Source: Pedobacter helvus (GTDB taxonomy: Bacteria > Bacteroidota > Bacteroidia > Sphingobacteriales > Sphingobacteriaceae). Taken from it: a stretch of DNA of 64,000 nucleotides. Shown here one piece after another: positions 34,254-43,786 of the stretch. The stretch lies in the NCBI RefSeq assembly GCF_005925325.1, contig NZ_SRMP01000001.1:744001-808000 (forward strand), given 5' to 3'. The translations under genes were made by a program, and so were the position numbers. Below the pieces are notes generated by a model. That model did not search any database, was not told the origin of the DNA, and worked only from the letters and a program-made list of their open reading frames with translations. Within the stretch, counting starts at the first letter, position 1. Every line of letters starts with the position of its first letter.

Positions 34254-34551
34254 CTGATTTGTAATCGTCAAGACTACAAGTTGATGACTATTTAGTGCAA
34301 TACCGTCTATTTAAAGATCATTTATTATCCTGCTTAATGTGTTTGTTCATTGACTTATGATCACACGTTTTTTAAATTTCGCCTAACGAATATCCAAAAA
34401 ATCACCACGTTTATAAATTACACTTATAGACTGCTTACAAATATGCTTTATTTTACAAAACTAGCATGAAGTTTGTAACCAATTGAGGCATAATGGTGAG
34501 TAAATCAATAGGATTAACCTTTCTATTCATCGATTTTTTTTTGGAAAATAA
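34254..34551. other. Intergenic region upstream of the SPFH cluster
   Basis: About 300 AT-rich bases. I see no RNA gene, strong hairpin or canonical -7 box; the promoter of the downstream cluster must be here but is not recognisable. Confidence 0.4.
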
Positions 34552-35901
34552 ATGGCAAAACAAATAAAAGTTATCAAATGTCCTAACTGTGGCAGCGTAA
34601 ATAAAACAGAGCTGAAACCTCATTTTTATAAGTGTAGTGCTTGTGAAACCGAGTACTTCTTAGACGATGATGACGTTAACATCAACTATAACCACAATTA
34701 CAATCACAATAATCCTTTTAACACCAACCAAAAAGCAATAAAGGTTATCGCAATTGTGCTAGGTTCGATATTTTTCCTGGTTTTATTGCTTAATATCTTA
34801 ACCTCAATTTTTAGCAGTAAGCGAAGTAGCAATAACTATTCGGCCTACAGCGGAGCTACCACTAGAGAAGAAGACCAAGGATATTACACCAGCCGATATT
34901 CTAACATCTCATTTCTACAAAATTCGGGGCAACCAGTCATTATCATTCTCGAAAACAGACGATATAAATCGAATACAAACGAGCCAAAAGATGGAACTTA
35001 TTTGGCCTTTTACAATCCTATAAAAAAAGAACTGATAAAAGCAGAGAAAGTAAGCGATAAATCGTTATCGTCTTCAGATTTCAAATTCAAGTTATTCTCT
35101 GATGGGCATATTTACATGGTGAAAGACAAAGCCTCTCTTTTAAAATTAGACAAAGAAAATTTGAAGATAGAAGACGTAGGCAAGAAGTTTTTCGAAGCAA
35201 ATAACGAATTACAAATTGGTGTTGCCACTATGGAGTTTGTTTACAGTGATAATGGAGATGGTTTAGTGATTTTAACTAATGATGGTAAAAAAAGATACTA
35301 TTATCCGCTTATTCAAAAATTATACACCGAAAAAGAATTTTACGAAGCAAATAACGGTTTTGATACGCTTTTACCTAACGCGAAGGATAAAACCATTTAC
35401 TTCTTCACTTCTGAAAGCTCAGATTATCCAGACGAGAAACTTCAATTAATTCAACTAACGTATAAAGATAATGGCGGTGGTCCAAAAGATATCACCGATC
35501 GGTTAAGATGGAGTAAAGATTACGGAGGTTCTGGAATATTTACAGATAGAGATCCTTACAGAAAAGTATTAGTTGGAAGATGGGAAAAAGATCGCGGCAG
35601 GGTTTTAAGCTGGAAAGATGTAACTCCCGACAGACTTTACTTTGCCCCTTCTGTACTTATTGGTGAAGCCGAAAACCTGATTATTCAATTTAGAGCAGAT
35701 GCAAATCAGAAAAGCCCTTTTAAACTGCAGAAAGTAAATAAAGATAATGGAGCTGTAGAATGGACTACTTCTTTGCCAGATGGCGCAGGCATAGAATCGC
35801 TAATTAAATACAAAGATGGTTTTACGGGTGTAAATGATCGAGATCAAATCATCGTTATAGACAACAAAGGAAATATCACTAGCAACTATAAATTAGATTA
35901 A
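34552..35901 (+). CDS. Zinc-ribbon, single-span membrane protein with large C-terminal domain
   Basis: A 449-residue protein of no named family. Cytosolic zinc ribbon C10-P-N-C13 ... C28-S-A-C31, an Asp run and a short Asn/His-rich linker (NYNHNYNHNNPFN, 45-57), one membrane helix at ~63-87, then ~350 residues predicted outside the cytosol and rich in beta strands, with a PQQ-propeller-like repeat near the end (NKDNGAVEWTTSLPDGAG). The stop codon is one base from the SPFH gene, so these are an operon. The layout recalls Bacillus YdjG, a zinc-ribbon partner of an SPFH protein, but without the same outer domain. Confidence 0.82.
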   Translation: MAKQIKVIKCPNCGSVNKTELKPHFYKCSACETEYFLDDDDVNINYNHNYNHNNPFNTNQKAIKVIAIVLGSIFFLVLLLNILTSIFSSKRSSNNYSAYSGATTREEDQGYYTSRYSNISFLQNSGQPVIIILENRRYKSNTNEPKDGTYLAFYNPIKKELIKAEKVSDKSLSSSDFKFKLFSDGHIYMVKDKASLLKLDKENLKIEDVGKKFFEANNELQIGVATMEFVYSDNGDGLVILTNDGKKRYYYPLIQKLYTEKEFYEANNGFDTLLPNAKDKTIYFFTSESSDYPDEKLQLIQLTYKDNGGGPKDITDRLRWSKDYGGSGIFTDRDPYRKVLVGRWEKDRGRVLSWKDVTPDRLYFAPSVLIGEAENLIIQFRADANQKSPFKLQKVNKDNGAVEWTTSLPDGAGIESLIKYKDGFTGVNDRDQIIVIDNKGNITSNYKLD

Positions 35902-35902
35902 T

Positions 35903-36904
35903 ATGGCATTAGGTAATTTTTTCAAAAGGCAATTATCGCAAGTTATAGAATGGAAGAACCAAGACAGTTCATTATTGGTTTACAAGTTCCCATCTAGTAA
36001 CGACGAGCTAAAAAATGCAAGTAAGTTAATTGTGGCTCCTGGCCAAGCAGCAATTTTAATTTATGAAGGTAAAGTAGCAGATCACATCACCGAAAATGGA
36101 ATTTACGATATCGAATCGGATAACCATCCTTTCATCACAACGCTGCTGAAACTGCGTACTGGATTTGAAAGCGAGCACAAGCTAAAGATCTATTTTTATA
36201 GAACTGCAGAAAACGTAAACCTTAACTGGGGTACATCGCAGGCTATAAAATATGTGGATCCAATCTATAAAATGCCGATAGAACTGGGAGCGAATGGTAG
36301 TTTCTCTTTCAAAATTGCCGATCCACTACACTTGTTTACAAACATTGTTGGATCTAAAGATACGTACACCATAAACGAGGCGAAACAATTACTTCAAAGT
36401 CGTTTTCCGCAGGGAATTGCCTCGGTATTGGCAACAGGGGCTTTCTCTTATCAACAAATAGATTCCCAATTGCCAACTATCGCCAATAATGTTAAAGAAC
36501 TATTGAATGCCGAAGCGGAAAACTTAGGCTTAGCATTGACAGATTTTAAGGTAAACGGGACGATTTTTGACGAAGAGACGAAGGAAAGAATTGATAGAGT
36601 ATCTGACATTACCGCGGACGCCATGGCGGCAAAAGAAGGTGGTTTAACCTACGTAGAACTCGAGAAATTGAAAGCGCTTAGAGATGCAGCTCGCAACGAA
36701 GGCGGACTAGCCGGTGCTGGTTTGCATTTGGGTGTAGGTATGGAGCTTGGAAAAACATTTGACCTGGCAAGACAGGAACAGTTAAATGCCCCTACCGAAG
36801 ATACCGTAACCAAACTACAACAGCTTAAATTATTGCTTAACGAAGGTATAATTACACAAGAAGAATTCGACAGCAAGAAAAAGGAATGGTTAGATAAATT
36901 TTAA
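35903..36904 (+). CDS. SPFH (band-7) domain protein with SHOCT tail, YdjI-like
   Basis: A 333-residue cytosolic or peripheral-membrane protein. The SPFH fold is seen from ~res 30 to 230 (LIVAPGQAAILIYEGKVADHI at the start; NVKELLNAEAENLGLALTDFKVNG), followed by a linker with a Gly-rich segment (EGGLAGAGLHLGVGMELG) and a C-terminal SHOCT motif (KLQQLKLLLNEGIITQEEFDSKK). It lacks a transmembrane segment, like the YdjI/virion-core group rather than flotillin or HflK. Relatives assemble membrane scaffolds that control proteases or respond to envelope stress. Operon with the genes on either side. Confidence 0.92.
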   Translation: MALGNFFKRQLSQVIEWKNQDSSLLVYKFPSSNDELKNASKLIVAPGQAAILIYEGKVADHITENGIYDIESDNHPFITTLLKLRTGFESEHKLKIYFYRTAENVNLNWGTSQAIKYVDPIYKMPIELGANGSFSFKIADPLHLFTNIVGSKDTYTINEAKQLLQSRFPQGIASVLATGAFSYQQIDSQLPTIANNVKELLNAEAENLGLALTDFKVNGTIFDEETKERIDRVSDITADAMAAKEGGLTYVELEKLKALRDAARNEGGLAGAGLHLGVGMELGKTFDLARQEQLNAPTEDTVTKLQQLKLLLNEGIITQEEFDSKKKEWLDKF

Positions 36905-36913
36905 TTTACGATT

Positions 36914-37153
36914 ATGAAAAAGATTATTGGCATTATCATTTTACTATTAAGTCTAGCATTTATCGGCATCATTATTCTGCAAGTTTGGGGAATTACTGTG
37001 GTAAGCTTAGACAACGTCTTGAAAAGCGGCTACACCTTACTCTTATTAGGAGCTTTAATTGTGGTATTAATTATTGTTTACGGTGCTTTTTTCAAGAGCG
37101 ACAGCAGTAAATACAATAGAAATATTGGCAACAATGCACATCCAAAGTTGTAG
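36914..37153 (+). CDS. Small two-helix membrane protein
   Basis: A 79-residue protein with helices at ~3-27 (KIIGIIILLLSLAFIGIIILQVW) and ~40-62 (TLLLLGALIVVLIIVYGAFF) and a short hydrophilic tail. It begins nine bases after the SPFH gene and is probably the last gene of that operon. No family recognised. It ends four bases from the stop codon of the convergent M48 gene. Confidence 0.75.
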   Translation: MKKIIGIIILLLSLAFIGIIILQVWGITVVSLDNVLKSGYTLLLLGALIVVLIIVYGAFFKSDSSKYNRNIGNNAHPKL

Positions 37154-37157
37154 CTGT

Positions 37158-39233
37158 TTAAGCTACAACTTGCCTGCTACCAACTTGTAAAGTTTCCATT
37201 TCTTCCAAAAGAGCCTTTTTGGTTTCGAAATACACAAGGTACAATGAATCTCTAAAGGCATTCAAGGCATAGAACAACACATCTAAATTATCATCGTTAT
37301 AAGAGTCAAATGCAAAGTATTGCAGTTGTTCTTTTGATAAATAATTGTCTAGCTTTTCTTTCAACTCTACCTCTATTTTATCGAAGATAGGCAATGCCAT
37401 CAGTCTTGTAATTTCCTCTTTAAACTGCGCTTCGGTCTGCACAAAATTTGAGAAGTTACTTTGTATCTGCTCAACCGGTGTAGTGAATTGAATAAACTGT
37501 GTTTCATTTATAATTTTCGATACGATTGTTATGGCACTTTCATAATGCTTATCGAAAGCCAACAAAGCTGCATATTTTTCCACATAAGCTGTTTCAGCTT
37601 GCTGTGTTGAAGCCTTCTTTTTAAAATACTCGTAGATCAACACATCGTTAATTGACATCGAAGTCTGAATTTCTTTTAACTCATCCTCTAATTTTGGCAA
37701 CAACAAGCCAATCTCGTTTTTTTGATATTTTGTACCATCGTACTCAAAAGATTTGATATCGGTTTCTTCAGTTTGGATCTGTTTTAGTGTATTGATATCT
37801 GCTTCCAAAGAAAATGAGCTGTAAAGCATATCTATCTTTTCATTGGTATAAAGCTGCTCGAAAGTCACATCGGCTTCATTTACGGTAGATTGTTCTAGAT
37901 CAATTCTGGTTGGGTTGTAACTATCGTAATATCCATTAAATATGGCCGGAAATCCTTTTGCTTTAAAATCTTCTACAAAGTCTTTTTCAAATTCATCGAA
38001 GGTATCACTGCTTACCTGATCTTTGTAGGTTACCTTCGAAAACAATAGTGTAGTTACAGCAGATTGTAAATTAGTAACATCCGCAAACAATACATTTGCA
38101 GGCGTTCCATCATCTTCTCCTGTTGGAAAATTACCATTGTTAATCGCAGCAATCCTATCTTCTGTACTAGGGTGACTTGCCCATTGATTTTTGATGACCA
38201 GTTTAGATTTATTGTAGCGATTTAGATACTCGTTGGTAACATTGGGCAGGCCATTAACAAAATCTACACCCGTATCTTCTGCCAAGATATTCATGATAAA
38301 CTGATGCTGAGGGTAGATGTTTTTTGGCTTTATATTCGAAGCAATTTTCTGTTCGTAATAGCTTAGTGTTCTATCAAAAGCATTATTAGATAAATCTAAT
38401 CGCATCATCGATGAAGTAAAAGGTTTACTTCCGATAGTATTTACTGCTATAGCATCAGCATGAAACTCCATCTCTCGAGACAAACTTAAATGATGGAGGT
38501 TTACCACATTATATAATTTCTTCAATACCCATTGGATACCTTCTATAATTTTAACTCCAACCATAACAAATATGGCGAAGTACCAACTGATGTTGGCAAA
38601 CTTCTGAATTGCATTTCCATAACCTTCGTTATCATACAGCATATTGAAGATAATTTGGTTCACGGTATAAACGTAGCTTCCTACTTTCATCGAACGTTGC
38701 GAAAAATGCCCGAACTCGTGAGCTAAAATCGCTTTCAATTCTTCTCTTGATACAGTGTTTACCAAAGCCATACCTATTTGAAGGTTCTTCTTCACCGGAA
38801 AAATCATGCTCAAAAAAGTAGAGTCGTAAAATACACAGGCATTAACTTCGTGCGACAGATATATTCTCTTTGGGAAATTGGTTTTTACTTTGGCTACAAT
38901 CTCCCTAATATCTTTGTATAAGAGAGGCGCATCTTCTTCCCTTAATTCAATCAAATTAGATCGATCTACTTTATGACTTTTAAAAACAAACTTAACCAAG
39001 AAAAAAACGACGATTAGCCCCAATCCTATTAAGCCTGCTCCCAAAGCCAAGGTTAACCAGTGCACTTTTAGGCTGATGAGACCTATCCCTAAAACACCAC
39101 AAAAAATTGCGAATGCTATAGATAGCAGCAATAAAAATAGATAAGAAATAATGAAAAATATAATTGCTAAAATAGCTTTACGAGCAGCCGATTTGAATTC
39201 TTTATGTGCAAGTTCTTCAGAAATGTTTTTCAT
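37158..39233 (-). CDS. Large M48 family integral-membrane metalloprotease (HtpX-like core)
   Basis: A 691-residue membrane protease, much longer than HtpX (~290). N-terminal helices at ~19-50 and ~57-85, the zinc motif HEFGH at 172-176 (AILAHEFGHFSQRSM), a further helix at ~216-236, the third ligand in EMEFHADAIA (Glu256), and a ~400-residue C-terminal region of mainly helical, Glu/Asp/Lys-rich sequence with no recognised domain. HtpX-type enzymes degrade misfolded membrane proteins. It converges on the SPFH operon with four bases between the stop codons; a functional link is inferred. Confidence 0.92.
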   Translation of the reverse strand: MKNISEELAHKEFKSAARKAILAIIFFIISYLFLLLLSIAFAIFCGVLGIGLISLKVHWLTLALGAGLIGLGLIVVFFLVKFVFKSHKVDRSNLIELREEDAPLLYKDIREIVAKVKTNFPKRIYLSHEVNACVFYDSTFLSMIFPVKKNLQIGMALVNTVSREELKAILAHEFGHFSQRSMKVGSYVYTVNQIIFNMLYDNEGYGNAIQKFANISWYFAIFVMVGVKIIEGIQWVLKKLYNVVNLHHLSLSREMEFHADAIAVNTIGSKPFTSSMMRLDLSNNAFDRTLSYYEQKIASNIKPKNIYPQHQFIMNILAEDTGVDFVNGLPNVTNEYLNRYNKSKLVIKNQWASHPSTEDRIAAINNGNFPTGEDDGTPANVLFADVTNLQSAVTTLLFSKVTYKDQVSSDTFDEFEKDFVEDFKAKGFPAIFNGYYDSYNPTRIDLEQSTVNEADVTFEQLYTNEKIDMLYSSFSLEADINTLKQIQTEETDIKSFEYDGTKYQKNEIGLLLPKLEDELKEIQTSMSINDVLIYEYFKKKASTQQAETAYVEKYAALLAFDKHYESAITIVSKIINETQFIQFTTPVEQIQSNFSNFVQTEAQFKEEITRLMALPIFDKIEVELKEKLDNYLSKEQLQYFAFDSYNDDNLDVLFYALNAFRDSLYLVYFETKKALLEEMETLQVGSRQVVA

Positions 39234-39296
39234 AAGAGCGTGAAATGTAAGTTTAGTCTAGTAAATTAAATCATTATCTACTAAACTAACAAGCAG

Positions 39297-39716
39297 TTAT
39301 CCTAAAAACTTACTCTTTAAGGCTGGCGTTGGCACCCAACAGCTTTCTTGTTTACCAAACCATTTGTAACGGTTACTTGCAATCCATTTGTAAATAGCAT
39401 TTCTTATCAAAGGCGGAACAATAATGAATGCATAAAGCATCGGCCACAAACCTTCTAACTTTTTAGCAACCCTTAAAGCGGCGGTAGATTGTTCGTAGAT
39501 TTTACCGTTTTCTAGCAGTATGAAGCTATCCCCTTGTTTAACCTTTAAACTGAAATTGGAAAGCGTAGATTTTGCGAAATCACTTTGTAATGCTGCAAAT
39601 TTAAAGTGGTCGTTTTTGTCTCTTCTAATCACAAATTGCACCGCTCCGTTACACAGGTTACAAACTCCATCAAAAAATATCACTGCATTTTCAGTCATGA
39701 ATGGCAAGTTAGCCAA
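39297..39716 (-). CDS. DCC family thiol-disulfide oxidoreductase-like protein (DUF393)
   Basis: A 139-residue protein with the DxxCxxC signature (FFDGVCNLCNGAVQF) near its N-terminus and the C-terminal NRYKWFGKQESCWVPT typical of DUF393. The family has a thioredoxin-like fold; its physiological partner is unknown. An internal start at 39698 (MTENAV) is equally plausible and would leave 133 residues. Transcribed toward the M48 gene, 63 bases away. Confidence 0.88.
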   Translation of the reverse strand: MANLPFMTENAVIFFDGVCNLCNGAVQFVIRRDKNDHFKFAALQSDFAKSTLSNFSLKVKQGDSFILLENGKIYEQSTAALRVAKKLEGLWPMLYAFIIVPPLIRNAIYKWIASNRYKWFGKQESCWVPTPALKSKFLG

Positions 39717-39833
39717 TCTTAGGTAAATTAAGCGTCTTCATTTTTACAAACTGCGCTTCGTTTTCTTGTGTTTTATTTTAAACTTTGATGTAGATGTTGC
39801 TAAATCGCCTTAACAATCGGATAAAAATTAAAA

Positions 39834-40658
39834 ATGACAAACACGTACACTTACATTAATGGACAGATAGTTCCCGAAAATGAAGCCAAACTTTTGGTAA
39901 CTGACTTAGCTATACAAAGAGGCTACGGCATTTTCGATTTTCTAAAAACAGTTAATGGCAAACCAATTTTCATTCAAGATTATTTCGATCGCTTTTACAA
40001 CTCGGCAAAAGAAATGAACCTCGAAGTAGACTTAAGTAGAGAGGAACTTTACGAAGTCATTTCTTCCCTTTTGGAAAAAAATAACATTCCCAATGCTGGT
40101 CTTAAATTTATTTTAACGGGTGGATATTCTGACGATGGCTATCAAATTGCAAAACCTAATTTAATAATTGTACAGGCACCGTTTGCGTACAACCATTCGA
40201 ACTTTGCGAAAGGCTTGAGCATATTATCGTGTAATTACCAAAGGCAGTTACCTTCGGTAAAAACAATAGATTACCTACAGGCCATCCGACTACAGCCAAT
40301 GCTTAAGTTAAAACAAGCCGACGACCTACTCTATCACAATAATGGTGAGGTTAGAGAATGCCCTAGAGCAAACATTTTTTTGGTAAAAGACAACCAAATT
40401 ATAACACCAAAAACTGATATTTTACGTGGCATTACCAGAAGTAAGATTTTAGGTATCAACATTGCTGGTTATACTATAGAGGAACAAGATTTTACTTTAG
40501 ATGATTTAGCTAAAGCTGATGAAGTTTTTATCACCAGCTCTACCAAAAATGTTTTGCCAGTATTGAGTTTAGACGGTAACCTCATTGGGAGTGGCAAGCC
40601 TGGCATGATCTCAGCTGTATTAAGTGAAAAGCTACTAAGTATGATTTCGAGTTATTAA
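39834..40658 (+). CDS. Class IV aminotransferase (PLP-dependent)
   Basis: A 274-residue fold-type IV PLP enzyme, either branched-chain/D-amino acid aminotransferase-like or aminodeoxychorismate lyase (PabC). Seen: IQRGYGIFDFLKTVNG, substrate-side YFDRFYNSA, the PLP lysine Lys143 (SVKTIDYLQAI), the glutamate region EVRECPRANIFLV and the phosphate-contact ILRGITRSKIL, ITSSTKNVLPV. The 'SVKTIDYLQ' version fits general class IV members; substrate cannot be fixed. No operon partners on either side. Confidence 0.88.
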   Translation: MTNTYTYINGQIVPENEAKLLVTDLAIQRGYGIFDFLKTVNGKPIFIQDYFDRFYNSAKEMNLEVDLSREELYEVISSLLEKNNIPNAGLKFILTGGYSDDGYQIAKPNLIIVQAPFAYNHSNFAKGLSILSCNYQRQLPSVKTIDYLQAIRLQPMLKLKQADDLLYHNNGEVRECPRANIFLVKDNQIITPKTDILRGITRSKILGINIAGYTIEEQDFTLDDLAKADEVFITSSTKNVLPVLSLDGNLIGSGKPGMISAVLSEKLLSMISSY

Positions 40659-40911
40659 TCGATAGTAGAAGAAAACATCATCAGAATTATGATTAATTAA
40701 TCAAAGCTATCGGTTTCAAAAACTATCTTACAACACTAGATTTTAACCCAAATGCAAAAAATATTTGTTTAGCTGATACAAATCTATACCTTAGTTTCGT
40801 GAAAATTCTTTAAGTGTTACACCCTTAAAATACTCTAAATGAGGCCATCAAATTATCTCAGCAGGAAAAAAAGATGGTTTCACTATTATTCAAAAACCAA
40901 GTTATAGAAAT

Positions 40912-41850
40912 ATGAAAATAACAGTAGTAGGTGCTGGTGCCGTTGGTGCCACTTGTGCAGACAACATTGCACGCAAAGAGTTAGCAGAAGAACTAGTTTT
41001 ATTAGATATTAAAGAAGGTTTTGCCGAAGGTAAAGCAATAGACATGATGCAAACAGCAACATTGCTAGGCTTCGACACCAAAATTAAAGGTGTTACTAAC
41101 GATTATAGTCAAACCGCTGGTTCGGCTGTTGCTGTAATCACATCGGGTTTGCCTCGTAAACCTGGGATGACCCGCGAAGAGCTGATTGGTATTAACGCGG
41201 GCATTGTAAAAGGCGTTGCAGAAAATATCTTAAAATATTCGCCAGATGCAATTATCATCGTAATCAGTAACCCTATGGATACGATGACTTACCTAGCACT
41301 TAAATCATTAGGCTTGCCTAAAAATAGAATTATTGGCATGGGCGGAACTTTAGACAGTTCTCGTTTTAAATATTATTTAAGTGTGGCGTTAAATTGCAAT
41401 CCTAACGATTTACAAGGCTTTGTAATTGGCGGTCATGGTGATACGACTATGATTCCTTTAACTAGATATGCTACTTACCAAAGCTTACCTGTTACCGATT
41501 TATTAGACGAAGCTACGTTAGAGAAAGTTGCTGCTGACACGATGGTAGGCGGTGCGACCTTAACTGGATTGTTGGGCACATCTGCATGGTATGCTCCAGG
41601 TGCTGCCGGTGCTGCATTGGTTGAGGCTATTGTTAGAGATGAGAAGAAATTGTTTACTTGCTGTGTTGCTCTTGAGGGCGAATACGGTCAACAAGATATT
41701 TGCCTAGGCGTTCCGGTAATTGTTGGGAAAAATGGTTGGGAAAAAATCATCGATTACAAACTGAATGAAAAGGAACAAGCTGCGTTCAATAAAAGTGCTG
41801 ATGCGGTTCGTAATATGAATAGCGTATTAGCAGAAATGAAATTAGTATAG
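40912..41850 (+). CDS. mdh: Malate dehydrogenase (NAD, LDH-like type)
   Basis: TCA-cycle enzyme. The 312-residue protein has the NAD loop GAGAVGATCADNIA, coenzyme-specific Asp in LVLLDIKEG, substrate-loop arginines TSGLPRKPGMTREEL (Arg-Lys-Pro-Gly-Met marks malate rather than lactate dehydrogenase), SNPMDTMTYLALK, and catalytic His175 in IGGHGDTTMIP. Length and motifs are those of Bacteroidota Mdh. The 250 bases upstream lack a clear TAnnTTTG box. Confidence 0.97.
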   Translation: MKITVVGAGAVGATCADNIARKELAEELVLLDIKEGFAEGKAIDMMQTATLLGFDTKIKGVTNDYSQTAGSAVAVITSGLPRKPGMTREELIGINAGIVKGVAENILKYSPDAIIIVISNPMDTMTYLALKSLGLPKNRIIGMGGTLDSSRFKYYLSVALNCNPNDLQGFVIGGHGDTTMIPLTRYATYQSLPVTDLLDEATLEKVAADTMVGGATLTGLLGTSAWYAPGAAGAALVEAIVRDEKKLFTCCVALEGEYGQQDICLGVPVIVGKNGWEKIIDYKLNEKEQAAFNKSADAVRNMNSVLAEMKLV

Positions 41851-41932
41851 TTTTGGTTAAACGAATAATTGGTTAACCGTTTAATCGTCTTAAACAGTTA
41901 ACCTTATAAACAATTTAAACGATTAACCTTAT

Positions 41933-42358
41933 ATGAGGACAATTTCTGTTCCCTTAATTTTAGTAAACTTACAAGACAACGGTTTCCACATTTTGGTGGA
42001 AATTGTTGTTTTTAACGAGAAGCTTTTCGCTGTAGTGGATACAGGAGCATCTCGTTCCGTGTTCGACAAGGCATTGCTCGAAAAACATGTAGAAGGCTTG
42101 CAAGAAAATGAAGAACAGCAAGCTGCTACGATTTTTAGCAGCGCAACTACATTGGTAGGCACTATTCCCTTGTTACAAATAGGAAAGCTAAAATTACCTA
42201 ATTACGAAACTGTAGCGATCGACTTGCAAAGTGTTTCCGATACTTACATCCAAATGGGCCAACCATCAATAGCTGGCATTATTGGTGGCGATATTTTAAT
42301 GGAATTTAATTGCAAAATAGATTATAAAAAACGTATCCTTAGTTTTTATAAAAATTGA
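41933..42358 (+). CDS. Retropepsin-like aspartic protease
   Basis: A 141-residue single-domain aspartic protease-like protein with Asp36 in AVVDTGASRSVFD and the downstream hydrophobic-Gly motif IAGIIGGDILMEF. Retropepsins function as homodimers. No signal peptide or membrane helix is visible, so it would be cytosolic. It is 22 bases upstream of the amidase gene and probably shares its transcript. Substrate unknown. Confidence 0.88.
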   Translation: MRTISVPLILVNLQDNGFHILVEIVVFNEKLFAVVDTGASRSVFDKALLEKHVEGLQENEEQQAATIFSSATTLVGTIPLLQIGKLKLPNYETVAIDLQSVSDTYIQMGQPSIAGIIGGDILMEFNCKIDYKKRILSFYKN

Positions 42359-42380
42359 TAACACAATTAAAATAAAAGAC

Positions 42381-43043
42381 ATGAAAAAGTTTATTCTATC
42401 CATATTGATCTACCCTATTTCATTTTTAGCATTAGCGCAAGAGATAAAAATTATAGATAAACCTATCATTTACGATTCTACTAGAATTAAGTTATCGCTA
42501 GCATATTTAAAGGAACGACACGGCATAGAACAAAGTACTCCTACCATACAACCTAAAATGATAGTATTACACTGGACCGCTGCTAAAACTTTCGCTTCTA
42601 CCTTTAATGCTTTTAATCCAGCTAAACTACCTAACGGAGATAGAAAAGACATTGCCCAAGTAAGCTCGTTAAATACATCATCTCAGTATATGGTAGATAG
42701 AGATGGAACAATTTACAGGCTAATGCCCGATAACTACTTTGCTCGCCACGTAATTGGTTTAAACTATTGTGCCATTGGCGTAGAAAACGTAGGCAGTGCA
42801 GATTTCCCCTTAACAGAAGCTCAGTTAAAAGCCAACATCGAATTGGTGAGATATCTTCGTAAAAAATACCATATCGAATACCTAATTGGGCATTACGAGT
42901 ACACCAAATTTAAAAACACACCACTTTGGAAAGAAACCAATCCAAAGTATCAAACTGGAAAAAATGACCCTGGTGCAGATTTTATGCTTAAGGTTAGAAA
43001 TAGCGTTAAAGACTTAAATCTTAAAGGAGTACCAACTAACTAG
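42381..43043 (+). CDS. N-acetylmuramoyl-L-alanine amidase (amidase_2/PGRP type)
   Basis: Exported zinc amidase cleaving the lactyl-amide bond of murein. The 220-residue protein has a signal peptide (ending FLALAQ) and the PGRP-fold zinc ligands: His in IVLHWTAAKT, His in LIGHYEYTKF, and Asp in KNDPGADFM, with the catalytic-side YMVDRDGTIYRLMPDNYFARHVIG. It follows the retropepsin-like gene closely and precedes an SRPBCC gene by 56 bases. Confidence 0.94.
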   Translation: MKKFILSILIYPISFLALAQEIKIIDKPIIYDSTRIKLSLAYLKERHGIEQSTPTIQPKMIVLHWTAAKTFASTFNAFNPAKLPNGDRKDIAQVSSLNTSSQYMVDRDGTIYRLMPDNYFARHVIGLNYCAIGVENVGSADFPLTEAQLKANIELVRYLRKKYHIEYLIGHYEYTKFKNTPLWKETNPKYQTGKNDPGADFMLKVRNSVKDLNLKGVPTN

Positions 43044-43099
43044 GTATTTGCTTCTTCTTTCGAAATTTCATTAACTTTATTTAATCAAACAAAGTAAAC

Positions 43100-43636
43100 A
43101 TGAAATTTTTAAAAATCTTTTTAGGGATAGTGGTTATACTTATCGCTATTATTCTAATTGGAAGTCTTTTTCTTCCAAACACTTATTCAGTAAGTAGATC
43201 TACCAGCATTGCCGCTTCTGACACCACGGTTTACAAAAACATTGCCGATTTTAATAGTTTCAAGCAATGGAACCCTTGGTACAAAATGGAGCCTTCTGCA
43301 AAAACTACAATTAGCGGAACGCCAGAACAAGCTGGACATCTATACGAATGGGTTGGTAAAGAAACTGGCTCTGGTCAAATGAAAATAACTTCGGTTAAGC
43401 CTCAAGAAGAAGTTAAGATAGAGTTGAAATTTATAAAGCCTTTTGAAAGTTTAGCAAACACGCAGTTTAATGTAGCTAGAGAAGGAGATTCTACTAAAGT
43501 AACTTGGACCATGAGTGGCGACAATAACATCATCAGTAAATGGATGTGCCTAGTGATGGGTGGCATGGATAAAATGATTGGAAAAGACTTTGAAGATGGT
43601 TTGAAATCTCTTAAAGAAAAATCTGAAAAGAAATAA
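43100..43636 (+). CDS. SRPBCC family protein with N-terminal membrane helix
   Basis: A 178-residue protein: membrane anchor IFLGIVVILIAIILIGSLFLP followed by a START/SRPBCC ligand-binding domain (YSVSRSTSIAASDTTVYKNIADFNSFKQWNPW at its start; a final long helix). Such proteins bind hydrophobic ligands in the cavity; ligand unknown. A strong terminator lies ~100 bases downstream. Confidence 0.9.
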   Translation: MKFLKIFLGIVVILIAIILIGSLFLPNTYSVSRSTSIAASDTTVYKNIADFNSFKQWNPWYKMEPSAKTTISGTPEQAGHLYEWVGKETGSGQMKITSVKPQEEVKIELKFIKPFESLANTQFNVAREGDSTKVTWTMSGDNNIISKWMCLVMGGMDKMIGKDFEDGLKSLKEKSEKK

Positions 43637-43736
43637 GCAGCAAACATTCTAGCCCAAAATGGATGTCTTGGAGGTGTAATTAAAACAAAATTACATTGTC
43701 TGCTGTTCGTTAAAAAACAGTAAAAATTATGCTGAT

Positions 43737-43769
43737 AAGCAGATAATATTTTTTTATCTGCTTTTTTTT
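43737..43769 (+). terminator. Strong terminator immediately upstream of the response regulator gene
   Basis: Stem AAGCAGATAA (43737-43746) / TTATCTGCTT (43754-43763), 7-base loop, then T6. It ends only 18 bases before the response regulator ATG. Confidence 0.88.
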
Positions 43770-43786
43770 AAACTATTTGCCTCTTG

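Noticed and set aside
39834..40658. Class IV aminotransferase as PabC of a pabB operon
   Set aside because: It lies 29 kb from pabB with no shared neighbours, and motifs fit other class IV enzymes equally well, so no pabC symbol is given.
41855..41930. Repeated TTAACC / TTTAA motifs as a CRISPR or operator array
   Set aside because: The units are short, irregular and AT-rich; only one TTAACCTTATA direct repeat is convincing, which is not enough for a call.
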